Below the pieces are notes generated by a model. It was not told the origin of the DNA. It saw nothing but the letters and a program-made list of their open reading frames with translations, and did no database searches. From positions 17,831,603 through 17,895,602 of the forward strand of contig JAVMKO010000001.1 in assembly GCA_032164245.1 (NCBI GenBank): DNA of 64,000 nucleotides, given 5' to 3'. Shown piece by piece: positions 23,531-36,105 of this stretch; the stretch's first letter is position 1; the number at the start of each line of letters is the position of its first letter. The translations under genes were made by a program, and so were the position numbers. The stretch is from Sternotherus odoratus (lineage: Eukaryota; Chordata; Testudines; Kinosternidae).

Positions 23531-24159
23531 AAAATGGATCTTCACGTGAGCACAGGGGTCTACTTTCAAGATTGGTGCTTAAACACATGTAGGCCAAAAG
23601 GTGGGGAAGGCCTTTTACTATCTTAGCTCATACTGTAATGTATTTACTGTTCCTACAAGCCTGACCTAACCATACGCTGTGTTCCCAGAGCTATTCTGAC
23701 CCTGGCATAGTTGTGAATGACTCTCTCTGGTGAAGAAGAATTCTGGCATTGGCATGCAAAGGGGCACCTGTAGAACACTATTTGTCTTCAACAGTTTGAC
23801 TTCCAACAGTCCTGCAAGAGACCGGTTATGTACGGGGGTAGAGTATTACCCAGGCAAGGCATGCAGTCATAGATTTCAGCTGTATTATTTCATTTGTTTG
23901 TTTTAGAGAAAGTGTGGTGTTTACTCTCTCTAATTAATTTTCTGGCTTAGGCACACTGAATGCATTTGTGAATTAATATTTTCCCGATGAACTATAATAG
24001 CTTCTTAGTGAATACACATCATTAAGTACACACACTTTGGTATGCATATTAACTTAAAAATCTTTTATTTACCTATATGCTTTATCAGATCCTTCTGAGT
24101 CAACACGGCTTGTACTGTCAGTCTATCTGATCAACTTTTTAAGTACCGGTAATTGGTGG
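23531..24159. other. Unassigned non-coding tract
   Basis: No gene or repeat boundary that I can support. The phrase GAGTCAACACGGCTTG near 24100-24115 resembles part of a dispersed turtle repeat but is too short to assign. Confidence 0.45.
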
Positions 24160-24167
24160 CCAGATCC

Positions 24168-25163
24168 TAGGGTTACCATATTTGAACATTCAGAAAAGAG
24201 GACACTCGGGGACGAAAAGGAGGGTGGCTGTATTTGTACCAGTATCTACCAACTTGCCTTGTATTAATGTGTTATTATACTGTTATATGTGCTGTGTGCG
24301 ACATGTCACCTATATTGAGTATATATAAGAAAAAGTGATATGGCCTCAAAAGTGAAGTTTAATTATTTAAAGTTTACTGTACTTTTGATATATAGTGAGT
24401 CCTTTCCTTCCACCAGTTCTTCAGTTTTCTTTCTCCTCATGTGCCCACACATACTTCTCTGTAGATTGCATTTTTCTCAGCAGTAGTTGCTTGCTCTTTA
24501 AGATGGCATGAATGGCTTTACAAGAAGTTTGTCTGAAGTACTGTGCAAGTAGAATTCCTTTCAGGGACTCAACATGCAAGTTGTTCCTTTCCTTTTGTCC
24601 ACTGGTTTTGCATCAGTGAAAAAAATCACTCTACATTTGCATTGTAAGAAGGAATAGCAAAGAACTGTGCTGCCTGCCTCTCTCCCCCTACCTTTCTACC
24701 GGCTCCCCTGCCTGCCGCTTCCTCCCCCCCCCTCTACCAGCTCCCCCGCTGCCTCCTTCCCCCTGGCTCCCAAGGCTGAAGCTTCCCGCAGCATCTCCAA
24801 TAGCAGTTGCTCTGGTGCATGTGCCTTGGCAGAGTCAGAAATGCTCCAGCAGCCCTTGTATTCAACTGACACTATGGCCGAGCCAGGAACCGAGCTCCTG
24901 GTTCTGCCTTCGAGCCATGGTGCCAATCCATGCGCTCGACATTGGAGGATGTCACTGCAGCACTATGGAAGGCCCCCCAGGCATTGTGGAACGTAGGCAC
25001 TGCCTGATCAAAAAGCTGCTATAATGGGTCTGTTCAGGAGGAATTTTTAAATATCTAATAATAATGGCAAAATCCCGGACGTTTTTAGATATTTAAAAAT
25101 TCCTCCAGGAAGGTGATTTAAGAACGAAAAAGCTAGACATGTCTGGGATTTATGGTAACCCTA
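24168..25163. mobile_element. hAT-like element of 996 bp with perfect 8-bp duplication
   Basis: Starts TAGGGTTACCATATTTG and ends TTTATGGTAACCCTA, a clear terminal inverted repeat. The flanking sequence CCAGATCC is repeated exactly at 24160-24167 and 25164-25171. Inside are an AT-rich left part, a C-rich central part (24660-24800) and, near the right end, a 20-bp perfect inverted repeat (25037-25056 and 25087-25106). No transposase frame is recognisable; the frames at 24667-25024 follow the C-rich composition. The intact duplication suggests a fairly recent insertion. Confidence 0.85.
25037..25106. repeat. Perfect 20-bp inverted repeat near transposon end
   Basis: The arms at 25037-25056 and 25087-25106 (GGAGGAATTTTTAAATATCT and its exact complement) flank a 30-base loop containing CCCGGACG. 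It could fold as a cruciform or an RNA hairpin. Confidence 0.85.
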
Positions 25164-25245
25164 CCAGATCCTATCATGTTTACTCAGGCAAAACCCTCTT
25201 TTGATATCAGAGGGAGTTTTGCTGGAGTAAGGGCTATGGGATAGG
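25164..25245. repeat. Palindromic short repeat next to hAT-like element
   Basis: The arms TTTACTCAGGCAAAACCCTC and GGGAGTTTTGCTGGAGTAAG are inverted copies around TTTTGATATCAGA. The transposon at 24168-25163 landed near its left edge, so the phrase GGCCAGATCC that starts this repeat is on both sides. Confidence 0.6.
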
Positions 25246-27340
25246 GAGTCTTTTTGTGGCTAATAGTTCAGATCCATTAAGACCTATTACAGAAGTTCAT
25301 TTTAATTCAGTTGATTATTAATCCAGGTGGCTTTCACAGGTACTAGTTACTGTGCCAGTCCAGCTGCCATACAAACACTCTTCTGCAAGTACAGACAAAA
25401 TATGCACTTTTGATGATAATATTGCACATGAACTTAATAATAATATTAATAATATTGCACATAAACTTTATCCTATGTTTTCAGTTTTGGTGCCACGATG
25501 TTGTGTTTTTAAAACTGGCTAATGGGCTAAGTTCTTGGCAAACATCACTTATTAAGTCAAAGCCTTTACTTATATAATTATTTCATTAGAAAAAATTTCA
25601 TTTAAAAGTTACGTAGGCATGCTTAACTTCAAAGGACACTTTTCAAGTTAAAAATCATGCAAGTAAAAATCAGCCTCCCACCCTATTGTGCCTGTATTAT
25701 TAAAGCTGATTTAAAAGTAAACAGACAAAATCCATGGCTTTTCTGCATTTGTTTGGTTTATTTACACTTGGTACTTCCCTTATTTTATAGAAGAGAAATA
25801 TACTTATTAAAAATACAATTTTATATTTTTCCTTTGGTTCTGGTCAATTTCACTGGCTTCTTGTGCATTCAGTAGCAAGCACCATGCTGCAATGTTTGGA
25901 TTGCAGACACTGCAGGAGAATGTTTAAATTCGTAACCAACAACACAATCACAGTTGGATTTCGGCTCTTTTTAGTAAGTTATTTTATTCTAAACGCACAG
26001 AACCTGAATGTTGGGCTCCCATTTCAATGTCCCTTTGAGGATGGCTAAATAAACTTCTGGCAAATGACTCGGGGTCAATTTTAGCTTTGCCTTAAAACCT
26101 TTGCTTGAGGCAGTGCATAGCTGTGTTACCCCAGGAACAGACTAAGAACCAGATTGTAATAAAGTTACAATTTGCCGCCTGGTTTCCCCCACCCTGGGCA
26201 GGGGGTGGAGCATGTTCTACCAGCCTTCTACCTAGTGAAGCATACTACCCTTAGCACATTCACACAGCTGTACTGCCTGGGGAGGGGCGGAGCCAAGGCT
26301 CAACCAACTCACTGGTCACAGGTGCAATGGGTGGAGACATAGCGAGCCCTTGGTGGCTGTTTTCTTCTGTGCTACTACTAAAGGTATAGCCAACTGCTAT
26401 AGGCACTATATGCCATATTATTCACATGTATAGGTACATATGTTGGGCCAGAATTTTATATTATTATTTTATATTATGTTGTGTTCTTCCAGAACACTGA
26501 GTTCAGCAAAGCTCACTTCTGAAAATCAGGAACTACTGAGTTGAAGTAAACGTCCACAACACCTTCATTCTACCCCCTCCACGCCCCCTGAGATAGCAAT
26601 AACCCCTGGGAATTATCTGCATGTGCTCCACGTTCATTTGCTGTTAGGTGGAGTTGTATTGAATGGTGGAGGAATAAGCTGGAGCATATCGAAAGAGCTG
26701 TGATTGTGTTATGAGGCAATCTGGGTCTGAATCCTTCCTCACCCAGAGTGCATATGTACCTTAAGATTCCAGTCTGCATCATTTCAGTACAGACTTGTGT
26801 AGGTTGTGACAGTGGCAGGACACTGAGGTCTTCTTTCCCTGGGTATTGTCAGTAGTAGGGTAAGATATAAAAACAGTCTGGATTTACTAATGTAGAGGAA
26901 ATATAGGTTTTGGTGGAATCCTGTGTGAAGGGGTTGTAACTGGGTATGAAGTGGTGAAATTTTACAAGTATGGTGTTCTGTTGGGGAGTACGTTCAGTGT
27001 TTGAGTGTAGGGCAAGTGCAGTTTGTGTTTGTCCTTTGCAGTGAAAAGGCAAGAGTGGTGTGTGTTATGGGCATATTGGGGCATCACTCAAAGTGGTCAG
27101 AGATAAGGTTGTGTGGATGTTTACCTTAACTCTGAATTTCCTGGTTTTCAGAAGTTTGAATTTTGTTGAACTCAACATTTTGGTAGAGCATGAGCTATCA
27201 TCAGGCAATCTTAACTCTGTGTTGATGTAGCATTTTGCCATTTAATTTCTTAATTTTTTAAAGGGAAAACTTTTTTTGTAGGAGTTAATAGTCACTTAGC
27301 ACTAGCAGACGAGAACTACAACTGTTTGCTATGGCTATTT
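25246..27340. other. Long unassigned non-coding tract
   Basis: About 2.1 kb of AT-rich sequence. Open frames here are 60-72 codons and show no domain. No repeat ends seen. Confidence 0.45.
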
Positions 27341-27344
27341 AATA

Positions 27345-27535
27345 AGCAAGGGACCTAGCTTTTATATAGCGCTTTTCATCAATGGGTCTCGTATAAATTT
27401 ACATCATTAACCTCATTTTACAGATGAAAAACTGAGGCAGAGACTGGTGAAGATCTTGCCCAAGGTCACCCAGCAGACCAGTGATGGAGCCAGAAATAGT
27501 CCTTGTCCAGTGGTCTTTCCACTAGGACACATGAT
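27345..27535 (-). repeat. MIR-type SINE copy
   Basis: Contains CATTTTACAGATGAAAAAC followed by CTGAGGCAGAGA and CTTGCCCAAGGTCACCCAG, the reversed central region of MIR, then a decayed tRNA-like head region with GTCCAGTGGTCTTTCCAC. MIR is an ancient tRNA-derived SINE shared by amniotes; it is non-coding. Confidence 0.8.
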
Positions 27536-29287
27536 TGCTAAGTTATTTCCTCAGTGCTCCTCTCCCTCTTGTATATTTTGTTATAGTGGATAATGGTCAT
27601 GCTTTCTAATGTGTAGTTGCTCACAGGGCCAGTAAGAAAATTCCAATTTGTGGTCTGTGGGTTTCCCAAAACCTTGACAGTTTTTTATTACATGGTGGTT
27701 ACAGTAACGTCAAGTGTGTAAGAGAATACTGGTATGTTTCTTTCCTTCTCCAGCTCCTACGTCACCATTCCCTGCAACATGTAGCCCCATCCACTAACAT
27801 TTCCAGCCCCCTCCCCCCCATTCCGACCCCGTTAATCTATTAATTGGCTCTGTAAAAGTCATTAATATGTAATAAGTTGCTTCTTGCTGTGGTCCTGCCC
27901 TATGTTGCTACCTACACATATCACAGGCAGCAGCTTACTGAAGGGCCTCACACTACCTTACTTCAGACCCAAATTACTCTTCCCCTATTACCACCTACTC
28001 TTGCACCCCTAATCAGTCCTCCCCTCCCCGTGAGCATTCACGTATGTAATTTATTCTTCTTTTCAAAAACAGTTTCAGCACCTACTCATTATTCTGCTGG
28101 ACTCAGTTTATATTTCCCCAAAGTAAATTACCAAAACAAAACAAAAACTCAACCCTGGACAGAGACAGATTTTTCACAAGTTTCACAAGGTTCATTTTCA
28201 GATTTCTGCACAGGGTGGGTTTCAAACTTCAAAGCTGTAGGTTCATAGGTGTGAAGTGGCCCTTTCATCTCAATGAACTGTTTTCATGAAAGAGAATACC
28301 CAATGGAGCCTGTATAATAGTTCTGAGATTCTGAATCGCTGCATGACATATGGAGAGTTTCTATGTGTGAGGCATATCTGTTCTCACCCCATTCTCAGCA
28401 TTGTGTTCTTGGTGCATGTACTGAGCGTGCCAATTTTAAGTTCTCCACCTAGAGGGGCAAATCTTATCCAGATCCTGCCTCCCATGGGTTGAGGTAGAGA
28501 AAGGGGGCATTACACCCCTGTAGATGGGCTGGGGATGGGCCTATATAATGGGCGAGAAATGTGATGATATAAGCCCTGTTTTTAGTCTCTATGCACAAAA
28601 AATAGGTTGCCAAAATCGGGCAACTCTAAGAAAAGCTGTTTTGTTTTTGTTTTTTCCTACGCACTATATTCCTAGCTGCTGAATGGTACCAAATCTGGAT
28701 CATCATCAGAACCTCACACCTCAATAAAGCACACCAAATTTCAAAGCAACTATATGGATTTTAGAACATTTAGAAGAGTCAAGCTTTAAATAGAAAGCTG
28801 GTTTTAATCATAATTGGAGCAGCACTGTAAAAGTTCAAGGCACTGTATAAAATTCCAGACTTGTTTTCTTTCCCATTACAGATTTTAACTGAGACTGGAA
28901 TTCTATGGCCAGGTTGCAAACATGTAATATTATGTGTGGGAGGAGCAAAGAGTACGTTCACACAGCCTTTCTACTTGTTGCACCCAGTGTAGAAGTCCTT
29001 AATCTGGCAAAACTCACACTGACTCCATTGGGGAAATTGGCCTGGGAAGATGTTTCAGGATTTGACCCAAGTTATTTTTTGTATGTCGGTATAATGTACA
29101 CAATCTGTACTGAAGTAATGTCATATAGAATACTAAAGTTCAAACTCCTTGTTGTGTGGGAACAGTTGTCCTGGTTCTTTCCCTTGCAAGGATACAGTAA
29201 TTCCCTTTAACTTCAGAGGCAGTTTACTTGCTTTCTTCATTGGATAACAGGGCCTGATTTGTACAGTGCTGGTAATACTAGAGTTAC
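27536..29287. other. Unassigned non-coding tract
   Basis: Contains a C-rich patch near 27780-27830 and an open frame at 27877-28248 (123 codons) that is rich in Thr, Pro and Leu and has no domain. No repeat ends seen. Confidence 0.45.
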
Positions 29288-29290
29288 TGA

Positions 29291-29556
29291 GGGCAGGTCT
29301 ACACTACTGTGTAAGTCAGTGTAACCTGCATTGCTTAGGGGTGTGAAAAAGACACCCGCTGAGCGATGCAAGTTATAGCAGCCTCAGTGCTGTCCACACC
29401 AGTGTGATGTGTGGTAGACATACTCCCGCTGACATAGCTTCTGCCTGTTGTAGAGATGGAATAAGGATGTCGAGGGGAGAGCGCTCTCCTCTCGGCATAG
29501 AGTGTCTTCACCAGACGCAGCTGCGCCAATGTAACGCTTCTAAGGTAGACCTGCCC
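29291..29556. mobile_element. Harbinger-like miniature transposon
   Basis: Ends GGGCAGGTCTACACTAC and GGTAGACCTGCCC are inverted repeats, and the flanks are a 3-bp TGA duplication (29288-29290 and 29557-29559). A 3-bp duplication fits PIF/Harbinger, although the usual target is TWA. Sub-terminal segments are also inverted: GTGTAACCTGCATTGC and the GCAATGTAACGC-like right part. No coding capacity. Confidence 0.7.
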
Positions 29557-29559
29557 TGA

Positions 29560-30559
29560 ATGAATACGTTTCTTTTAATTAAAGGTGAAAGGAGAGCAAC
29601 TCTTTGGGCTGATACCCTCTCTAAATTTTCTGGTGAAGGAAGAGTGTTAACATTCAAATCTCTAGAACTGAATCTGTTCTTGCAGTTTTGATTGCATGTC
29701 AGATCTCATTTAAACTGAAAGAGATCTATTGTGCATGTTCGATTCAGATGTGGCCCTGGATGGCAGAAATTTCATAAAAACATCATCTTATCTTACAAGG
29801 CTTCTTCCCTTTGGGGATGAAGTTTCATGAGCAGCTGGTGAAATTCCACACAGCTGAACCTGGAATCTAACCCTTGAAACTAAACCAAGTCCAAATACTA
29901 CAGCATCTCCTAAGCCCACTGCTGATATTCATACACCATGGATAAATCAAACATGAAGCCTGCCAAATGATATACTCCTTTAAAAGAATTTCCCTTATAA
30001 ATGTTATCCTGAAAACAGAATTAGGGTACCCCCAGAATAGCTCATCCAGGTTTACCAAAAGAATGTTTGGCACAACACTTTTTACAACCAGTCTGGTTTC
30101 CTGAGGTCTTGGTCTCCGGGGTGATGGAGGACAGGGATATGGCCTTCTGATAAATGATTGACATATAGAGACAATTTTCTTTCCAAAAACAAAGGCAGCT
30201 CTTTATTGGTACAAATAATAATTCCTAGCACAGTAATAATCTAGAACACAAATCCCTTACAACAAATGAAAGCGCATCCCAAACCTCAATAGCATAGAGT
30301 TGAGATTATTCTAAATGGTTGCACCCTGTCATAGATGGCCAGTGTGTTACAGGCTGCTGACAGCAGTTTTTAAACTCTTAAAATCTTATACATGTTCTTT
30401 TCTATCAACACAAATACTTACAACTTTATTAATCCACACATACATAGACACCTGCTAACATGACACATGTTCTGCCTCATACTTTTTGTTAGACCTTGGA
30501 CATGTCACTTACAGCAGATCTACCTTACAAATTTCTTACAACATGGTTGTATTGGTCAG
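29560..30559. other. Unassigned AT-rich tract
   Basis: No exon, RNA gene or repeat boundary seen. Confidence 0.45.
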
Positions 30560-30781
30560 AGGTGTGATCCCTGATTGACATAGCTGTGCTGCCAACAGCT
30601 CCTAATGTAGATCCAGTTATACCACCAGAATAGCACTTGTGATGCATATCTTATGTTACTCAGTGGGGCTGGAATAAGATCTACAAGCAAAAGCCAGATC
30701 CATGCTAGAAGCACCTTCGCAGTGTAATATGGTGGTGTATAGCTAAAGTGGAAAAATGCTCCCAGTGTAGACTTGGCCTTA
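30560..30781. mobile_element. Harbinger-like miniature element, left end unclear
   Basis: The right end CCAGTGTAGACTTGGCCTTA is a typical terminal repeat of turtle miniature elements, and the internal phrases (GACATAGCTGTGCTG, CAACAGCTCCTAATG) echo the element at 29291-29556. I could not place a matching left end or duplication. Confidence 0.45.
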
Positions 30782-30782
30782 G

Positions 30783-30905
30783 CCACTCTCTGCTTTAGTT
30801 TCTGTAAAATGGGTATAATAACAGTTTTCTTCCTTTCATGAATGTTGTGGGGATAAATACATTCAAGATTGCAAGGTGCTCAGATACAACACTGTTTGGG
30901 GAGTG
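30783..30905 (+). repeat. MIR-type SINE, 3' half
   Basis: Carries the MIR phrase CTCTGCTTTAGTTTCTG followed by GTAAAATGGGTATAATAACAG, then a decayed tail (GTTGTGGGGATAAATAC, AAGGTGCTCAGATAC). Confidence 0.75.
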
Positions 30906-33511
30906 TACAAACACCTAAAATAACTAGATTGATCCAGTCTGAATTACATGTGTCAATTATGTTTCTGGTTATTATTTACTAAAATAGTGTTGTTTTGGTT
31001 CACAACACTGCAGAGGAATATCTAGATAAAATGCACAATGAAATAAACAACTCAATAAAATTCAATTGTTTGGTTTAAAACTATTTGTGTCTCTTTAAAA
31101 AGAGAGAGAAATCCTCTTTTTGATGGCTAATTATATGCTGGAATTATTTAATTTTTTTAATTATAGTATATAAAATGTATTTGTCTAATTTTTGGCATAA
31201 TCTGTAGATGATCTTAGACAATGGTATGAGCTTTGGCCTATACAACAATACAGGTTACATAAAACAACCTGAATTCTAAGCTAAGCAAATTGAAAACATG
31301 AGCTTTGTGTCTAAAATCAATATGTAATAATAACATTTCAGCAAGGAATCAAGGCAGACCCAATAGCTGCTATTCAGAATGAGTCTCTGCAGTTTCTTTA
31401 ATCGGCCATAATCAATTTGGTTTGTTTGCTATATATTTTTTTTAAATGCTGGGCCTTTAAAAAAAGAATTAATATTCACAATACAAATCTAACCCCAAAG
31501 GTCAGGCAGGATTTCTAATTTGCGGTGCTTTAGGAGTAATTGTAAAGACATTGAATTGGGGGATGGGGAGGGAAGCAGCAGCGATTGTGCTTTAGTGCTA
31601 ATGAGCAGATGCTCTGCTGTGTATTGAGAGACCTCATTTGCAATTAAAAATAGATATAGGTGGGAGGAGATCATTCAGCTGTGTATGCGCTGTCAGATCT
31701 ACCTTGATCAGCATTTTGTGACAGATTTTTTTTATTTTTATTTTTTTTTAAAAAAAAGGTCTCCACAGCTGGCGGCTGAATTGTCAAGAGCACTGCATGA
31801 GACCTGGGATCCAAGGGAAGCTCAGAACTTTTCTCTGGTAGAGCTCAGGTGTGTCAGGACGGGGCTAATGGCTTGCTGCAGAAGCAGCATGAATGTTAGC
31901 CACTGTCACTCCTTGCCCTCCTGTGGATATCGCATCCCTTCAGGCAATGACCTTCAAGGAGACTTATCAAGAGAAGTTCAAAGTGCCAAGTGGAAAAGCA
32001 GCAGTCCAAGAGGGAAGGAAAGTGGTACCCACAGGATCTCTCATGACTAGGTTATACTTTAATTGTGGTCAGGTAGACTGTGAACATGGGGTGACCACTT
32101 TAGCTAGGGATGGGGTGGATTCATGTGATACCCCCAACAATAACCTGTCTCATAGACACACACCGCCTCTAGTATGGAGAGGGAGAGATGGAAAGGAAAT
32201 TGACTCTAGGATTAATGTCCCTATCTCTAAGCCCACAGGTAATCCTGTCCAATTTATTAGAAAAAAACACTTCCAAGTTTAGGAAGCAGGTGCATCTTGC
32301 ATAGGGAAAGGCACTTAGTGAGACTAACTCATCTGCTGCAGGCACTGTTAAATCCAACTAATGCACTTTTTCCCCTATGGCCCCCTCCTGTCTCTCTCTT
32401 TCACTTCAGGTCAGGGGACTTGTAGCATAATTAAAAATTGAATTATTTATGAAGAGCCATTAAAGTGGGCGGTTTGCAGATTAGTCAAAGACAGCAGAAG
32501 TGTGACATGAAGCTGCATTCTCCTCTGCCTCTCTCACTCACAGTAAATGATGTCTCAACTGACTGCCTGGAAAACAAGCTAATGTGTTTTGAGGCTTGGA
32601 TTACAAAAAAAAAAAAAAGAATGTTGTGTTATCAGATCTATAGGGGAGATAAAACTACAGATGGAGATCTGCTGGCAAAGGGGTATATTAAGAGGACAAA
32701 GGGAAGGGCATGGAGCATGACTCATTGTGCAGCTTTGGAAATTAAGAAATGTAAGGCACTAATTTCTCCATCCACTTGAGGAGTTTATGAGCTTAATGAA
32801 GTTTCTGAAAACAGCAGGAGCTCATTGAATAGCATTAAGACATATAGTATTCTACCAATACGGTAGGGAGCCTATCTAAAAATAACAGAGGAAGGCCTTT
32901 ATATGCTGTTCTCTAGTAATAAGAGCACATTTATAAGTGGGTCTCTAATAAACGAGCTCCAAGACAAGTGAAGCCTGTAAGCTGCAGTATTGCTTTTGCC
33001 TTGACAAAACTTCCTTATCGGAAGGCAATATGAGAAATAAGAAGTAATTGTACTTTGAAAGTCAGCCTGGTCTGCTGGCTTCCCAGTCACTTTCAAGTGC
33101 AGTTCAAGGTCCTGACTTTGGTCCCTCCATGGCTAGATGCTGACAATCAGAAAGATAACTTTTCTCACCATAACCATCATGATATTTCAGGTCCTCTGAA
33201 CCACAGAAGCAAGCAGTCCCTAGATTTAACTGTAAACTTGTTAGTGGCATTCGGAGTGCAGTGATGAGGGTTCTGGCTGTGTGTGTGTGTGGGGGGGAAG
33301 GGGGGTATTCCTTTCCCCCCGCTTCTCTCACCTGGAAGAAGTACTGTATCTTTCTGTGTATTTGAATATGGGCACATGTTGCCTATTGAAGGTGTATTTA
33401 ATCTAATGATAAATACTGTGGTGTGTTTGTGTATGCGGGAGGTGGTCTCATCATAAAGACTGCTTTAATTGTGAGGTGGAGCTTACATGAAATATTATCC
33501 AGTTTGGTAAA
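30906..33511. other. AT-rich tract with possible regulatory sequence
   Basis: About 2.6 kb without recognisable repeats or exons. At 31560-31680 there is a compact segment with a purine-rich start, CTCATTTGCAATT, and a MEF2-like motif TTAAAAATAG. Such density could mark a conserved non-coding element, but conservation cannot be judged from one sequence. The frames at 31685-32282 are not exon-like. Confidence 0.4.
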
Positions 33512-33516
33512 CCTGG

Positions 33517-34004
33517 TGTTTCAGGGTACCCTAGGAGTCCCGTAGAAATGAGGCTCACACACAGTGGCTAGATGAATAAAAGTGATGAGTTTATTGAAGG
33601 TAGCGACCATCTGGCGCTGGGGGCCCCAGTCAGCGCGGCCGCAGATGGGAGACCTGGCACATTGGAGCAATGCCCAGGGAAGAAGCCCGACACACAAGGG
33701 CACACGGACACAGAAATACTCATGCTCATTTGCATCTCATGCATAGCTCATGAATAGCTAATCACATGTTTTGCAATCCTGCCTCAGTTTACCTGTTTGG
33801 TTTCACACAAGCCGAGTTTCACACAGACCAAGTAACCAGCTCACACAGCTGAGAAGCTCTTCTCAGACACACACACACGAGATAACAGAAACACAAGGCC
33901 ATTCCCAGGCTGATAACCTTAATTATGCGTTACCCTGGAGACGATGTAGAAGCGTAATTGCGCCCCCTAACGATTGCCGTCGCATTAATCTTCCGCTTCC
34001 TACA
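33517..34004 (-). mobile_element. Solo LTR of an endogenous retrovirus-like element
   Basis: The 488-bp unit begins TGT and ends ACA and is flanked by a 5-bp duplication CCTGG (33512-33516 and 34005-34009). On the minus strand it carries an AATAAA poly(A) signal (33590-33595 on the plus strand) about 70 bases before its end, giving the U3-R-U5 direction. There is no internal region, primer-binding site or second LTR nearby, so it is a solo LTR left by recombination. The exact duplication and intact poly(A) signal suggest moderate age. I cannot assign the family. Confidence 0.8.
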
Positions 34005-34009
34005 CCTGG

Positions 34010-34883
34010 CAAATAAGATTTCTAGTATAGCATATCGCTTTTGAATAACATTAGAATTATAGTGAAAACAAGCCTACATGCACATCCTCTCTTCAGCATG
34101 CATGGTTCATACAATGTGGACGTTGCTTTTAGTGTGTATAACACAATAGGACAGAGTATATCTTTTTTTTCATTGTGTGTACGTGTGCACTCTCGCAGAC
34201 TGGGGTAAGGTGCAGAGTCCCATCATAATCCCCCCCATCCACCGTTAAATTCTTTTTTGTTTGTTCCTCCTTTGTTCATGACAGATGGAATATAATTCTG
34301 TTACCTGATTCAAATGATTCTAACACAGACCTTTTGTTGCTCTGAATGGCTAAACTGAATGAGCATTCATTCATCCAGGAAAAAAACATAGCACCTTTAA
34401 AACCATGTCTGATGAGAGTTGGCATTATTTTGCCAAATAAGAATAGACACATTAATTAATAGGAATTGGCTGGAACTGAAGCTTAGTATGCAGAACTGAA
34501 ACTGCTCGAAGCTGCTTTCACTTACATATCCACAACTTATGCTGGATGTTCCCATGGTAATTATAATTCTGATCAATATTAATGAGTATTTGCCATAGTG
34601 AATTCTGAAAGCCCCCTCCTTTTTTAAAATAATTGCACTCCAAATTCAGTAATGAGTTATGTGGCTTTTGAAAATAGGTGTTCACCAACCCCTGCTGAAG
34701 CTAGGATCATGGCTTCAGGCTCTATACGGGTTCCCCTGCCTAAATTTGCTAGTCGCAATCTGCCACCCTTTGTTTCATCCAGCAATTTCTACGTGGGTGT
34801 ATTATGTTGCATTGCTGATATGCGTGAGCCCGTATATACACATACTGACCAGGATGATTTTCAACGGTGATACCATCAATTTG
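34010..34883. other. Unassigned AT-rich tract
   Basis: No exon or repeat ends that I can support. Two overlapping open frames at 34652-34919 (72 and 86 codons) show no domain. Confidence 0.45.
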
Positions 34884-35025
34884 AAGCTGCCCAGTGTGAA
34901 ACTCCTTAAATGGGCTTAATTTTCAGAAAGTGCCCAGCACCCACGCTCTGAAAATCGGGGCTTTTTAAGGTGTCTCAAGTTGGACACCCAAAAATCGAGG
35001 CACTCGAAATGAGCAATCACTCTTG
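34884..35025. repeat. Palindromic short interspersed repeat
   Basis: Shares the TTTTCAGAAAGTGCCCAG and GCTCTGAAAATCGG inner arms and the ACACCCAAAAATCGAGGCAC outer arm with the copy at 11886-12018, but is better preserved and folds with two arm pairs. No target duplication identified. Confidence 0.65.
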
Positions 35026-35970
35026 AAGATTTTAGACACTGTACTTAGGTCCTCAGCCTACTCCCTGATTTATAGGGCTATGGAGAAAGGCCAAGGAAAC
35101 CTTTTAATCTCCTTTAGCTATCTTCAGAGATCAGTCCCTCAATATGTCATTCAGAAATGGTCCTTCTTAAAGCAGAAACCATCCAAGTATAGTTTCCAAG
35201 TATGAGACCATCACTTACCATTTTCTTTTCTTATCAGGATGGCAGAGATTCCCCTTTGGGTTAGGACATTCTTAGTTTTGTTCTGACAGTTCTGTGTCCA
35301 TTGCCCAGACACTTGATATAGATAGATAACATTTAAGTAATATAAAATGATCCTCCTTTTCTAGAATATTAGCTAGGAATTATCTTCCATTATCAACAGT
35401 ATAATCCTCCTAAACAACATGCCATTATTGCTATGTGTGAAAGTAATTATACTCTTTCTTTTACCATGCCTATTCTGTCACGTTGGAAGCAGGGAGCGAG
35501 TTTGTCTTTGATCTTTGTAAATATATTTTCCGCCCCTAAGCCTCTGGTTCTATTCTTGAAACAGTGACTTATAAGAAACTTTCTCAAGAAAATCGTAGAT
35601 GAACCCAATGGAAATAAATAAAATCTAATTAAAGAAAAAAAGTTGAATTGTACTCACTGTCTGTGCCTGGGACTTTCCTTCATGTTAGTGGGAGTTTTGT
35701 GTAAAAGCTGAAGAAGGTGGTTGGCTCAAAGTGCAGTAAGCATTCCTAGGTATTTTTCAGTGATCTTTAGAGCGTTTCCTTATATTTTTTATATCCTTTG
35801 TTCTCTGAAACATTTTATCTTTCATTCTTGATAAATTTTCCTGGCCGCTTTTTTGTTTAAATGAGTCTTTAAAGAGATGCCCCTTGCTTTTGTAGTTATT
35901 GTGTAATAAACTCCATGCACCACTTTGAAATTGTAGCTATCTTGAAATCTTGTTTTTATTCCTATATTAT
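35026..35970. other. Unassigned AT-rich tract
   Basis: No gene or repeat boundary seen. Confidence 0.45.
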
Positions 35971-35974
35971 TGTA

Positions 35975-36105
35975 TTTATTTATTTGTATTGGAGTATCGC
36001 CTACACCTTCATGGATGAGGACCCCATTGGAGAGGCTTTTTTCAGACACAGAACAAAAAGACAGCCCCTACCCCAAAGAGTTTATAATCTAGGTATAAGA
36101 TAGAT
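35975..36105. repeat. Ancient SINE/LINE 3'-tail repeat (MIR/L3 type)
   Basis: The phrases GTATTGGAGTATCGCC and AGACAGCCCCTACCCC with AAAGAGTTTATAATCTA match the widely dispersed amniote pattern also seen at 6550, 49590 and 55985. Confidence 0.6.
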
